Made by a program: the position numbers and the translations under genes | Notes under the pieces: generated by a model | Databases searched by the model: none | What the model saw: only the letters and a program-made list of their open reading frames with translations | What the model was told of the DNA's origin: nothing | Assembly (NCBI RefSeq): GCF_001010805.1 | Contig: NZ_CP011477.1 | Span: 1,689,001 to 1,753,000, forward strand | DNA length: 64,000 nucleotides | Source of the DNA: Spongiibacter sp. IMCC21906 | GTDB lineage: Bacteria > Pseudomonadota > Gammaproteobacteria > Pseudomonadales > Spongiibacteraceae | Direction: 5' to 3' | Shown here: one piece after another, positions 26,595 to 35,839 of the stretch | How the letters are laid out: the number at the start of each line of letters is the position of its first letter | Position numbering within the stretch: the stretch's first letter is position 1

Positions 26595-29500
26595 ATGTTC
26601 AATAAAGTATTGATCGCTAACCGTGGCGCCATCGCCACCCGTATCCAGCGCAGCTTGAGGTCGCTCGGCGTCACTTCGGTCGCGGTTTATGCCGAGGCAG
26701 ATGCTCGCAGCCTGCATGTACGCAATGCCGATGAGGCTTATTCCTTAGGGGACGGCGGCGCTGCGGATACGTATCTTGATGCCGATAAAATCCTGCAGAT
26801 CGCTAAAGACTGTGGCGCGGGGGCGATTCATCCCGGTTATGGTTTTCTCAGCGAAAATGCGAATTTTGTTCGCAGTTGTGAAGCGGCGGGCATTGCGTTT
26901 ATTGGTCCTACTGACGAGCAGATGCTGGCTTTTGGTTTAAAACATCGCGCCAGAGAAATTGCCGAGTCCGTTGGGGTGCCGCTACCCCCCGGTACCGGTT
27001 TGCTACTGGATAAAGACGAAGCCTTGGCCAATGCCGAAAAAATAGGCTATCCGGTCATGCTGAAAAGCACGGCGGGGGGTGGTGGCATTGGTATGCAGGT
27101 CTGCCACAGCACTGACGATCTGGCGGGAGGCTTCGATAAAGTTAAAAAACTGGGTCAAAGCAACTTTGCGGATGATGGCGTATTTATTGAAAAATTTATT
27201 GCCCGCGCCCGACATATCGAAGTGCAGGTATTTGGCGACGGCAAAGGCAAGGTGATTGCTCTGGGAGAGCGAGACTGCTCCGCCCAGCGACGCAACCAGA
27301 AAGTAGTGGAAGAGTGCCCTGCACCGAACTTGCCAGACGAGGTGCGTGCACAGCTCCATCGACAGGCAGAGGAATTGCTCTCTGCGGTCAAGTACCGCAA
27401 TGCGGGCACGGTGGAGTTTATTTACGATCAAGACAGTCAGCAGTTTTATTTTCTGGAGGTGAACACCCGGTTGCAGGTGGAGCACGGGGTGACAGAAATG
27501 GTCTGGGGAGTGGACCTGGTGACGTGGATGCTGCAACTTGCGGCGGAAGAGCTCCCGGATCTGGCATCCTTAAAAGCAGGGCTAACAGCGAAAGGTCACG
27601 CCGTGCAAGTACGAGTGTATGCCGAAGATCCATTCCGCCAGTTTCAACCTTGCGCGGGTTTATTGAGTAAAGTCAGTTTTCCGGAAACAGTCAGCGACGG
27701 TCAGCTACGTATTGATCATTGGTTGGATAGCGGCATTGAAGTGTCACCTTTTTTTGATCCCATGCTGGCCAAGGTGATTGTGCATGCCGATAATCGCGAC
27801 AAAGCCATGTCAGGTGTTGCCGAGGCGCTGAACAAAAGCGAACTGTATGGCATCGTTAGTAATGTCGACTATTTATCCAGCCTGCTGCAAGACCCATTGC
27901 TGAAACAGGGTTTAATCACCACCCGCTACCTCAATGATTATCGCTGGCAACCGCTGCGCATGGATGTGTTACAGGCGGGGACCCAGACGACCATTCAAGA
28001 TTATCCGGCACGAACCGGTTATTGGGATGTGGGGGTGCCGCCCTCGGGTCCCTTCGACAATTATTCCTTCCGCTTGGCGAATCGCTTACTGGGAAATGAT
28101 AAAAGGCTAGCGGGGCTGGAAATAACCCTGCAAGGTCCAAGTCTGCAATTCAGCACCGATACTCGAATCGCCATAACCGGCGCCGAGATTCCCGTCAGTA
28201 TTGATGGGAAAGCCGCTGCCATGTGGCAGGTATTGGATATTAAAGCCGGACAAACCGTCAGCATGGGCCGTATTCAATGCGGTGCCAGAGCGTATTTGGC
28301 GGTGGCTGGCGGCATTCAATGCCCGGAATATTTAGGCTCCCGTTCAACCTTCACCTTGGGGCAGTTTGGTGGCCACAGTGGTCGCGCTCTGCGAGTGGGA
28401 GATGTATTAACCCTTAGCCAGCCTGGGTCGTCTCCAGCGGCCACGCTAGTCGACAGCCTTAAACCTGACATCGATAAGCAATGGCAGCTCAGGGTGATTT
28501 ATGGTCCCCACGGCGCGCCGGACTTTTTTACCGATGATGATATCGCCACGTTTTTCAGCACTGATTGGGAAGTGCATTACAACTCCAGCCGTACTGGTGT
28601 GCGCTTAATCGGTCCCAAACCCAAGTGGGCCAGAGACAGCGGCGGCGAAGCGGGGATGCATCCCAGCAATATTCACGACAATGCCTATGCCTTCGGCACG
28701 GTGGATTTTACCGGCGACATGCCGGTTATTCTGGGGCCAGATGGTCCTTCCTTGGGAGGCTTTGTTTGCCCAGCTACCGTGATTACGGCCGACTTGTGGA
28801 AGTTGGGTCAGCTTCGTGCGGGGGATACTTTGCGGTTTGTGCCGGTCAGCATTGACGATGCGGTTTTGGCAGAAAAATCCCAGACAGAGGCCATTGACGG
28901 TCTCTCTGGCGAGCTCCCTGTTAGCAATTCCCTTAAGGCACTGCCTTCGCCCATTGTTCAGCGTTTACCCGCTGAGGAGTTTGGCGATGAGATCGTTTAC
29001 CGGGTCGCCGGAGATCATTTCCTGTTGGTGGAATACGGCTCCTTGGAGTTAGACATTCGGCTGCGGTTTCGGGCTCATGCCTTAATGCAGCACTTGCAGG
29101 CCAAGCCTATTGCCGGGGTGCGGGAAATGACACCGGGTATTCGCTCCCTGCAACTGCATTATGATTCCCAGCAAGTGTCATTACAGCAATTGCTAACGAG
29201 CTTGAAAACGGTGGAAACCAGCTTGGCTGCCCAGCTGGAAACCCTGAGTGTGCCGTCTCGCACTGTGTATATCCCCCTGAGCTGGGATGACGAAGCTTGC
29301 CACTTGGCGATTAAAAAATATCAACAATCAGTGCGTGAGAACGCCCCTTGGTGCCCAAGCAATCTTGAATTTATTCGCCGTATAAACGGCCTCGACAGCA
29401 TTGCTGAAGTAAAAGATATTGTATTTGATGCCTCTTATCTGGTGATGGGCTTGGGGGATGTGTATCTGGGAGCGCCGGTGGCGACGCCGGTCGACCCACG

Positions 29501-30200
29501 ACATCGTCTGGTCACCACCAAGTACAATCCTGCTCGAACCTGGACGGCGGAAAACTCTGTTGGCATTGGCGGTTCGTATCTGTGTGTTTACGGCATGGAA
29601 GGGCCGGGTGGCTATCAATTTGTTGGCCGTACGTTGCAAATGTGGAATCGCTATCGCCGCACCGCAGAATTTACCGAGCCTTATTTACTGCGCTTCTTTG
29701 ACCAAATTCGTTTTTACGAAGTGAGCCAGGAGGAGCTGCTGCAAATTCGTGATGACTTCCCGCTAGGCAAATACAGCTTGCGTATTGAAGAGGGTGAATT
29801 TTCGCTTTCTGACTATCAAACCATGCTGCAAAACAATGCTGGAGATATTGCCGACCACAGCCAGCGCCGGCAGCAGGCCTTTAATGAAGAGCTGGCCCGC
29901 TGGCATCGGGATGGGCAGTTTCATTATGAAGCGCCAGAGATTGATGCCGCAGCAGAAGCGGTGGCCTTGATAGAAGGTGAAATTCCGGTGGATAGCGCCG
30001 TTGCCGGTAGCGTCTGGCAGTGGTTAGTCAAGGAGGGTGAAGAGGTCAAAGTAGGGCAGCCGCTATTGCTGCTGGAATCGATGAAAATGGAGATTTCAGT
30101 CTTCGCCCCGGAAGCCGGGCAGGTCAAAAAATGTGTGTTAAAAGAGGGCGCAAGGGTCGCTGCTGGCCAAGCTGTGGTGATTTTGGAGGCGCTGTCATGA
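26595..30200 (+). CDS. Biotin-dependent guanidine (urea-type) carboxylase
   Basis: A 1201-residue multidomain enzyme of the urea-carboxylase family. Domains in order are: biotin carboxylase (about 1-450, with KSTAGGGGIGMQ and EVNTRLQVEHGVTE); a KipA-like carboxyltransferase half (about 455-770, with QDYPARTGYWDVGVPPSGPF); a KipI-like half (about 790-1000); and a C-terminal biotinyl domain with ESMKM, the lysine near 1164. It would carboxylate guanidine at the expense of ATP and bicarbonate. Guanidine is preferred over urea because of the riboswitch and the two DUF1989 partners. Its stop overlaps the start of allophanate hydrolase (ATGA). Confidence 0.9.
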   Translation: MFNKVLIANRGAIATRIQRSLRSLGVTSVAVYAEADARSLHVRNADEAYSLGDGGAADTYLDADKILQIAKDCGAGAIHPGYGFLSENANFVRSCEAAGIAFIGPTDEQMLAFGLKHRAREIAESVGVPLPPGTGLLLDKDEALANAEKIGYPVMLKSTAGGGGIGMQVCHSTDDLAGGFDKVKKLGQSNFADDGVFIEKFIARARHIEVQVFGDGKGKVIALGERDCSAQRRNQKVVEECPAPNLPDEVRAQLHRQAEELLSAVKYRNAGTVEFIYDQDSQQFYFLEVNTRLQVEHGVTEMVWGVDLVTWMLQLAAEELPDLASLKAGLTAKGHAVQVRVYAEDPFRQFQPCAGLLSKVSFPETVSDGQLRIDHWLDSGIEVSPFFDPMLAKVIVHADNRDKAMSGVAEALNKSELYGIVSNVDYLSSLLQDPLLKQGLITTRYLNDYRWQPLRMDVLQAGTQTTIQDYPARTGYWDVGVPPSGPFDNYSFRLANRLLGNDKRLAGLEITLQGPSLQFSTDTRIAITGAEIPVSIDGKAAAMWQVLDIKAGQTVSMGRIQCGARAYLAVAGGIQCPEYLGSRSTFTLGQFGGHSGRALRVGDVLTLSQPGSSPAATLVDSLKPDIDKQWQLRVIYGPHGAPDFFTDDDIATFFSTDWEVHYNSSRTGVRLIGPKPKWARDSGGEAGMHPSNIHDNAYAFGTVDFTGDMPVILGPDGPSLGGFVCPATVITADLWKLGQLRAGDTLRFVPVSIDDAVLAEKSQTEAIDGLSGELPVSNSLKALPSPIVQRLPAEEFGDEIVYRVAGDHFLLVEYGSLELDIRLRFRAHALMQHLQAKPIAGVREMTPGIRSLQLHYDSQQVSLQQLLTSLKTVETSLAAQLETLSVPSRTVYIPLSWDDEACHLAIKKYQQSVRENAPWCPSNLEFIRRINGLDSIAEVKDIVFDASYLVMGLGDVYLGAPVATPVDPRHRLVTTKYNPARTWTAENSVGIGGSYLCVYGMEGPGGYQFVGRTLQMWNRYRRTAEFTEPYLLRFFDQIRFYEVSQEELLQIRDDFPLGKYSLRIEEGEFSLSDYQTMLQNNAGDIADHSQRRQQAFNEELARWHRDGQFHYEAPEIDAAAEAVALIEGEIPVDSAVAGSVWQWLVKEGEEVKVGQPLLLLESMKMEISVFAPEAGQVKKCVLKEGARVAAGQAVVILEALS

Positions 30201-31996
30201 ACTTATCCCTAAATACTTTAAGGTCTGCCTACCAGTCTGGCGCGACCAGCCCCCGCGCTGTTATCGCTGAAATCATCAAGCAATGCGAGCAAAGCCAAGA
30301 TCACAATATCTGGATTTATCGCCTGTCGACCGAAGAGCTGGAGCCTTATCTACAAAGGCTGGAAGCCTGCGCGCCAAACAGCTTGCCGCTATACGGCATT
30401 CCCTTTGCGATAAAAGACAATATCGATTTAGCTGTAGTGCCCACCACCGCAGCCTGCAAAGAATTTGCCTACACGCCAGAAAAATCGGCTTTTGTGGTAC
30501 AGCGTTTAATTGATGCCGGGGCTATTCCAGTAGGAAAAACCAATCTAGATCAATTCGCCACGGGGCTGGTCGGCACCCGCTCGCCCTATGGCGCCTGCAA
30601 AAACAGTTTTGATCCGCAACAAATCAGCGGCGGCTCCAGTTCAGGTTCTGCGGTAGCCGTGGCAATGGGTATGGCCAGCTTTGCATTGGGCACCGACACC
30701 GCCGGTTCCGGCCGGGTGCCTGCCTGCTTCAATAATTTGGTGGGGGTTAAACCCAGCATTGGTTTGTTATCGGCCAGCGGTATGTTGCCCGCTTGTCGCT
30801 CGCTGGACTGCATGACGATTTTTGCCTTACACAGTGACGATGCCGCGCAAATACTCAATGTGGCAGAAGGCGAAGATGACGCCGATGCCTACAGCCGAGC
30901 AAATCCCTTTGCCAATAGCGCCAGGCATTACGGCAAGCACACAGGTCCACTGCGGCTGGGGGTAATGAAAGCCGAGCAGTTGCAGTTTTTTGGTCATCAC
31001 GGCTATCAACGCTGTTATCAGCAATCCCTCAAGGCAATAGCTGACAGCGGTATAGAACTGTTGGAAGTGGATATGTCCGCTTTCTTGGAAGCGGCTCGAT
31101 TACTCTATGAAGGACCTTGGGTGGCAGAACGTTATTTAGCCACTATGCCCTTGATAGAAAACAAGCCCGCAGCGCTGTTAGATGTTACCCGAACGATCAT
31201 TAGTAGCGGTGCAGAGGGCACAGCAACCAACGCTTTTGCCGCCCAGTACAAGCTCAAAGCCCTGCGAAAACAGGCACAACAGGTTTTGGATAGTGTAGAC
31301 GCCTTACTCACCCCCACCGCAGGCCGACCCTATAGCATCGATGAGCTCAATGCCGATCCTATTACCCTCAACAGCAATATGGGCTATTACACCAATTATA
31401 TGAACCTGTTTGATCTAGCCGGAGTGGCTGTGCCCACCGCTTTTACTGATCAGGGTTTCCCTTTTGGTTTAACACTGGTTGGCGAGTCTTTTACAGACCG
31501 GTATTTATTATCCATCGCCAACCGCTTGCAACAGCAGTTTCAATTGCCGCTGGGTAAGGAGCAGGGAGCGTATCCCGGTTTAAGTGACGCCCCAGTTGCC
31601 ACTAATCAATCGATTGCCGTTGTGGTGTGCGGTGCCCATCTGGAAGGCATGCCCCTGAACTGGCAGCTCAGCGAACGAGGCGGCAAACTATTACAGAAAA
31701 CCCACTCTGCCCCAGACTATAAACTCTATGCCCTGGCCGGTGGCCCACCTTTTCGTCCCGGTATGGTTGTTGCGCCAGAAGGTGAGGGTGCCGCGATTGA
31801 GGTGGAAGTCTGGTCCGTGCACGCTACGGAGTTTGGTAGCTTTGTGGCCGGCATTCCCGCGCCACTGGGTATTGGCAAAGTAAAACTCGCTGATGGCAGC
31901 CTGCTAAGCGGCTTTATTTGCGAAGCGTCCGGTTTGGCCGGGGCGGAGGACATTACACATCTTGGCGGCTGGCGAAAGTATATGGCGACAAAATAA
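30197..31996 (+). CDS. atzF: Allophanate hydrolase
   Basis: A 599-residue amidase-signature enzyme that hydrolyses allophanate to carbon dioxide and ammonia, the final step of the pathway. The Ser-cisSer-Lys triad region is visible: the lysine in PFAIKDNIDLA, and the serines in QISGGSSSGSAVAVAMG and DTAGSGRVPACFNNL. A C-terminal domain from about 470 (VVVCGAHLEGMPLNW to FVAGIPAPLGIGKVKL) is the usual AtzF extension. I chose the ATG at 30197, which overlaps the carboxylase stop; an open frame from 30131 is longer but lies inside the carboxylase. Its last ~28 codons are duplicated at 34705. Confidence 0.93.
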   Translation: MNLSLNTLRSAYQSGATSPRAVIAEIIKQCEQSQDHNIWIYRLSTEELEPYLQRLEACAPNSLPLYGIPFAIKDNIDLAVVPTTAACKEFAYTPEKSAFVVQRLIDAGAIPVGKTNLDQFATGLVGTRSPYGACKNSFDPQQISGGSSSGSAVAVAMGMASFALGTDTAGSGRVPACFNNLVGVKPSIGLLSASGMLPACRSLDCMTIFALHSDDAAQILNVAEGEDDADAYSRANPFANSARHYGKHTGPLRLGVMKAEQLQFFGHHGYQRCYQQSLKAIADSGIELLEVDMSAFLEAARLLYEGPWVAERYLATMPLIENKPAALLDVTRTIISSGAEGTATNAFAAQYKLKALRKQAQQVLDSVDALLTPTAGRPYSIDELNADPITLNSNMGYYTNYMNLFDLAGVAVPTAFTDQGFPFGLTLVGESFTDRYLLSIANRLQQQFQLPLGKEQGAYPGLSDAPVATNQSIAVVVCGAHLEGMPLNWQLSERGGKLLQKTHSAPDYKLYALAGGPPFRPGMVVAPEGEGAAIEVEVWSVHATEFGSFVAGIPAPLGIGKVKLADGSLLSGFICEASGLAGAEDITHLGGWRKYMATK

Positions 31997-32234
31997 GCTT
32001 CTTTGTTGATTCCCCCATAGCTTGGTCAGCTGTTTACCCCTATAACGGTTGGAAAGTCACATTTGCGATCAGTCAATGTTTTACATGTTAAGGGACTTGA
32101 GCAGTAGAGCTGTTCAAGTCCCTTACTTCATTGTGCTTCAGTGCCAGAAACTCAAGAAATTGCTTTACCGCCTCACCACCCAGTGTTGAGGGGTGTACCT
32201 TGTTGTGAAAACGGATAAAGTAAAGAATCCAGTA
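31911..32234. repeat. Direct repeat copy A (atzF end plus intI fragment)
   Basis: This 324-bp stretch recurs at 34705-35027 with about a couple of dozen scattered differences. It begins within the last codons of atzF and ends inside an integron-integrase remnant at CCAGTA, after which the two copies diverge. The pair flanks the HlyD and FUSC genes. A long palindrome (AAGGGACTTGA ... TCAAGTCCCTT) lies at about 32090-32124 inside it. Confidence 0.9.
32088..32234 (-). pseudogene. Integron integrase (intI) fragment, copy A
   Basis: A 48-codon open remnant on the minus strand begins YWILYFIRFHNKVHPSTLGG and continues EAVKQFLEFLALKHNE. This matches the N-terminal SAM-like domain of IntI tyrosine recombinases. 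The remainder of the gene is absent on both sides: the end runs into the palindrome and a stop. The same fragment, with more N-terminal sequence but a frameshift, occurs in copy B. Confidence 0.7.
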
Positions 32235-32288
32235 TATCTGCACTTCTGGGCGGCTTTATTGTGAATCATCGGATTCATACGAATGGCG

Positions 32289-33320
32289 CTAGGCTTTAGT
32301 TTGGGGTTGTCGTAATTGCCTGCCAATAATTAACGACTCAAGCAGGCTTGTTAAAAACGCGGCTGTAATTGCGCCAGCCAATGTTAATGCAATGCGCACA
32401 ATGGCTGATTCAAAGGGCGATTGACTGCTTAAACCACCAATGGTTAACGCAATCATTACGGAAAACGCAAATTGGTACACCATTGACGGATGGCGGCCGT
32501 TCATCATGCGGCTAGCAAAAAAGAGGCCGCCGAGAAAAATAAGTAAAAGCAGAATGGCAAAATGCGCCATTAAAGAAAACAAGGCCACGATAAGCAGCGC
32601 CATACCTCCGCCAAGTACGGTTGCAAAAGTGCGCTCCTTGGCTTCAGCAAAGAGCTGTTCGCGGCTCGGGAAAACCAATACGAAAACGGCGGCCATCGCC
32701 AGCATAACGCTAGTTTCGTCTACCACGGTATAAAGCCAAAAGGTTTGCAAAAGTAACACCGCTCCGCGGATTAAGGCCTGTAACATAATATGTTCACCTG
32801 GTGCGGGCGGGTGAACCTCAATCATTTTTTCTGTGCTTACTGGTGGCATAAGTAAATAGAGCAGGGGTGTGGTAACAAGCGCAACCAAGCTGCCTTCAAT
32901 AAAGGCGTCGCGCATAACCTCCATGGCCATGAGGGAGTTCATGCCCATGATCGACATCAGTACCGTGACAATAAGAATGAGCATGCCGATGGGGTTGCCG
33001 GTTTTGAGAATTAGGTAATACGCCAGAACGTATAGCATTCCAATAATGCTGATGAGTACCGCGGGCATTGGTCTAGTGAGTGAAACGAGGCCAGAAAAAA
33101 CCACGATCATTACAATCATGACAAGGGGCCCGCCAAAGGCTTTTTGGGGGGCAAAGCGCTTTCGCATTCCAGCCATCATACCAACTGCAAGTGCCGGAAT
33201 GAGCATTGGCATCGGCGACTGTAAAACTACGGCGATAATGAAGCCAAGTGTTGCGGCAGAGGCAAGGCGAACGGCGAATAAAGGATCATCTTCGACTCTT
33301 GGGCGAGGGGCTACGTACAT
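32289..33320 (-). CDS. FUSC/DUF2955-family inner-membrane efflux protein
   Basis: A 343-residue integral membrane protein with about ten hydrophobic helices in two groups separated by a cytoplasmic stretch (EKMIEVHPPAPGEH, near 168-182). It fits the DUF2955/FUSC group, related to aromatic-acid exporters of the AaeB type. It lies 11 bp downstream of an HlyD-like adaptor gene on the same strand, and the two should form an export pair. No outer-membrane factor is encoded nearby. The pair is bracketed by the 324-bp direct repeats, a sign of past insertion or duplication. Confidence 0.75.
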   Translation of the reverse strand: MYVAPRPRVEDDPLFAVRLASAATLGFIIAVVLQSPMPMLIPALAVGMMAGMRKRFAPQKAFGGPLVMIVMIVVFSGLVSLTRPMPAVLISIIGMLYVLAYYLILKTGNPIGMLILIVTVLMSIMGMNSLMAMEVMRDAFIEGSLVALVTTPLLYLLMPPVSTEKMIEVHPPAPGEHIMLQALIRGAVLLLQTFWLYTVVDETSVMLAMAAVFVLVFPSREQLFAEAKERTFATVLGGGMALLIVALFSLMAHFAILLLLIFLGGLFFASRMMNGRHPSMVYQFAFSVMIALTIGGLSSQSPFESAIVRIALTLAGAITAAFLTSLLESLIIGRQLRQPQTKA

Positions 33321-33331
33321 TATTTATACAC

Positions 33332-34495
33332 TCAATACAGGTATGAGAGCCATGAGCGAAGCCGCAATAGGCCTGCTGAGATCCATGCGATCGGATTCTC
33401 AGTTCCCTCTGCATAAATAACGACGCCCACTTTTCCCCCAGCTCTTGCCGCCTTAGGCCAGTCATCAAGACTGCCATCTAATTCAATGTGAACGGGAATA
33501 CGTCGCGCTGGTTCAAACCATTGGTTTTCTGGGCTGTTTTGGACTAAGCCCCCAGCGGTCGGTCGACCCGGATCGATACCCCAGGCAATGCTCTGTACTT
33601 GACCAGAAAATACTCTGCCTGGAGCGGCGTCAAATAGAATCTCTGCCCGATCACCTGGCTGGACGTTGCCCAATTGATTTTCCCGTAGATCGGTGGTGAC
33701 CCAAGCTCCGCGGCCATCAAAAAAGGTGAGGGCGGGGGCCCCTGGTGAGACGTATTGGCCAATTGCTAACTGTAAATTGGTAATTGCTCCTCGGGTTGGT
33801 GCGGTGATTGTAGAAAACTGCAGATCCAGTAGCGCTTGCTCGAGCCGTATTCGCGCTGCTTGAACTTCAGGGTTTGATGCACCTTGTTCACCTAATGCCA
33901 GCATGGCACTTTCCAAATCGGCCGTGGCGCGATCCAGCTGTGCCTGTGCGGTTCTCAGTTCTGCCCTGGTATTGTCTGCCTGAGATTTAGAGACGAGCCC
34001 TCGCTCAGCTAGTGCGAGAGTGCGGTTGGTGCTAGAACGCGTATTTTCTAAATTAGCTCTGGCTTGGCTAACCGCCGCCTGTGAAGAGACGATGGAGGCA
34101 GCAGATGCCGCAGTAGATTGTAATGTTTGAGTTAGGCTTGCCTTTGCCTGTTGAACGGCAAGTTCAAATTGGCGCGGATCTAGTTGGAATAGGGGGGTGC
34201 CGAGCTCAACAATATCTCCGTCTTTAACGAAAACCTCGGTGACCTGTCCTGCAACTCTTGGGGTTAGTTGCGTTACATATCCAGCTACTGCGCCTCGTGC
34301 AGAATAGGGTGCTAGCCGATCTGTTGCGACATACCACGTTACTAAGGTGACGGTAAAAATAAGCAGTAAAACACCTACTTTGGCGGCAGGGTTACGTGGC
34401 GTTGCGTTTGCCGGTACTGCCTTGCTTTTAGAGGGGTCGCCAACGGTGTCCGATTGGGAGGGAGTAACAGTTTTTTCAGGCTGATCGACCGCCAT
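33332..34495 (-). CDS. HlyD-family membrane fusion protein
   Basis: A 387-residue periplasmic adaptor. A cytoplasmic Pro/Ser/Thr-rich N-terminus precedes one membrane helix (GVLLLIFTVTLVTWYVA, about 42-58). The biotinyl-lipoyl-like domain starts at GYVTQLTPRVAGQVTEVFV. Next come an alpha-helical hairpin rich in Ala/Gln (about 115-215) and beta-barrel segments with TTDLRENQLGNVQPGD. It resembles EmrA/AaeA adaptors. It would link the FUSC-type protein encoded just downstream to an outer-membrane channel. Substrate is unknown. Confidence 0.88.
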   Translation of the reverse strand: MAVDQPEKTVTPSQSDTVGDPSKSKAVPANATPRNPAAKVGVLLLIFTVTLVTWYVATDRLAPYSARGAVAGYVTQLTPRVAGQVTEVFVKDGDIVELGTPLFQLDPRQFELAVQQAKASLTQTLQSTAASAASIVSSQAAVSQARANLENTRSSTNRTLALAERGLVSKSQADNTRAELRTAQAQLDRATADLESAMLALGEQGASNPEVQAARIRLEQALLDLQFSTITAPTRGAITNLQLAIGQYVSPGAPALTFFDGRGAWVTTDLRENQLGNVQPGDRAEILFDAAPGRVFSGQVQSIAWGIDPGRPTAGGLVQNSPENQWFEPARRIPVHIELDGSLDDWPKAARAGGKVGVVIYAEGTENPIAWISAGLLRLRSWLSYLY

Positions 34496-34639
34496 ACATG
34501 CTCCTGTCTTTGAAGGTAAGTCCTTGTCATTCTCAATAAGATACTTGTTTTTGCTATGGATTGGCAGGTGTGTGTATTGAACAGTGAGAATTAAGTTCAG
34601 AGTAAAATATTGGCTTGAATCGATAACGAAAGGTTCATG

Positions 34640-34702
34640 AAAAGGGGACAGATTTATTTTTGTTTAAACCGAAACCGCGTGAAAATAAACCTGTCCCCTT
34701 TT
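34640..34702. repeat. Inverted repeat with AAAAGGGGACAG arms
   Basis: Arms at 34640-34661 and 34682-34702 (AAAAGGGGACAGATTTATTT and the near complement) enclose about 20 bp. The arm motif recurs in shortened form at about 38806-38831, beside the end of the cassette array. Such elements are common intergenic repeats in proteobacteria. It lies directly before repeat copy B. Confidence 0.7.
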
Positions 34703-34704
34703 CT

Positions 34705-35027
34705 GCTTTATCTGTGAAGCGTCTGGCTTGGCCGGGGCGGAGGATATTACTCATCTTGGCGGCTGGCGAAAGTATATGGCGACAAAATAAGCTTCTTTGT
34801 TGATTCCCCCATAGCTTGGCCAGCTGTTTACCCCTATAACGGCTGGAAAGTCACATTTGCGATCAGTTGATTTTTTACATGTTAAGAGACTTGAGCAGTA
34901 GAGCTGTTCAAGTCCCTTACTTCATTGCGCTTCAGTGTCAGAAACTCAAGAAATTGCTTTATCGCCTCACCATCCAGTGTGAGGGGTGTACCTTGTTGTG
35001 AAAACGGATAAAGTAAAGAATCCAGTA
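34705..35027. repeat. Direct repeat copy B (atzF end plus intI fragment)
   Basis: The second copy of the 31911-32234 segment. It contains the last ~28 codons of an atzF copy (including the stop) without the rest of the gene, then the palindrome near 34883-34918 and the intI remnant. Relative to copy A it lacks one base in the integrase part, which breaks the frame. Confidence 0.9.
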
Positions 35028-35108
35028 AACGTAGGCTTCCTCGGTGCGCTTGCCGTAATGCCGCGCCCGTAAGTGATCGCGAATGGATTGGATAAAAGCG
35101 GAAGCCAT
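34882..35108 (-). pseudogene. intI: Integron integrase (intI) N-terminal fragment, frameshifted
   Basis: On the minus strand an ATG at 35108 opens MASAFIQSIRDHLRARHYGK, then RTEEAYVYWILYFIRFHNKV. A missing base near 34980 shifts the frame, and the next frame continues TLDGEAIKQFLEFLTLKRNE to a stop at 34882. These are the N-terminal ~75 residues of an integron integrase. The catalytic domain (RHRY residues) is absent. It is divergent from the cassette array at 35.3-38.9 kb, as intI genes are, which identifies the block as a remnant integron. Confidence 0.8.
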
Positions 35109-35349
35109 GGCACACTTCTTGTGCTGGGATTTTATACAGAATTAGCCGATTCTGCGGTTTGTGTAAGGATAGGTGTCAAATTGACGCCTTTGGCCAGGTG
35201 ACTGGTGCAGGTCAAGAAAGGAATTCGATAAATAAACAAAGGGATAGCCAATGAGTTTAAAAAAACCTTCCGTGGATATATGTCAGATTGACGTGTTTAA
35301 ACACGTCATTTTGATGTTGAATTAGCTGTTATGTAACAAAGGAAGTGTC
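35109..35349. other. Presumed attI/promoter region of the remnant integron
   Basis: This 241-bp gap lies between the integrase start and the first cassette gene, where attI and the cassette promoter belong. A perfect 20-bp palindrome, TGACGTGTTTAAACACGTCA, sits at 35289-35308. GTTATGTAACA at 35328-35338 is the reverse complement of TGTTACATAAC at 35836-35846, after the first cassette gene. No canonical attI core can be assigned with confidence. Confidence 0.5.
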
Positions 35350-35832
35350 GTGCGGGAGATAGACATTGATAATCACAAAGGGGTCTTCAGGGAAATAGTT
35401 TCCCCAAACTTCGCTGAATTCTATGATTATTACCGGACTAATTCAGACACGAATACACTACGATTGGCTGAAACGTATCGGCGGCTAGTCAATCTAGTTC
35501 TCACTATAAATCATCAATCTGACAAGGTTGCAAACGCAATAGGTATAAGTAGTGCCTATCAGCTCATCCAGAATATTAAAGAAACGTATCCCGAAGAGGG
35601 CTGTGCCTTAGACTCAGTCAGGAAGCTTGCGAACGATGTTAAGCATTCAGCCAGGCTAATCCAGCATTCTGGATACAGGGGTCCTTCAGTTGGCGACCCA
35701 ATAGATTACCCGGATACTTTGCCGGAATGGCAAGTGGAATCGCCAAACGGAGAATCTTTTGAAGCATGTGAAAGTGCAATAAAAGCCTATGTTTTTTGGG
35801 CAAAATACTATGCTGGCGAAAGGAGCATATAG
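35350..35832 (+). CDS. Cassette gene 1, unknown protein
   Basis: A 160-residue predicted cytoplasmic protein starting with GTG, with an AAAGGAAG ribosome site just upstream. It appears mostly helical, with no signal peptide or membrane segment. Segments such as RLAETYRRLVNLVLTINHQ and VRKLANDVKHSARLIQHSGY recall small helical HEPN-like folds, but the similarity is too weak for a family call. It is the first gene after the intI remnant and is closed by an attC-like site, so it is probably an integron cassette gene. Function unknown. Confidence 0.6.
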   Translation: MREIDIDNHKGVFREIVSPNFAEFYDYYRTNSDTNTLRLAETYRRLVNLVLTINHQSDKVANAIGISSAYQLIQNIKETYPEEGCALDSVRKLANDVKHSARLIQHSGYRGPSVGDPIDYPDTLPEWQVESPNGESFEACESAIKAYVFWAKYYAGERSI

Positions 35833-35839
35833 CATTGTT

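Noticed and set aside
26595-30200. Urea carboxylase as the primary function
   Set aside because: The guanidine-I riboswitch and two DUF1989 proteins point to guanidine. Urea use is not excluded but is less likely.
32088-32126. Rho-independent terminator of atzF at the AAGGGACTTGA palindrome
   Set aside because: The stem is strong but no T-run follows. It forms part of the duplicated segment and overlaps the intI remnant, so its role is unclear.
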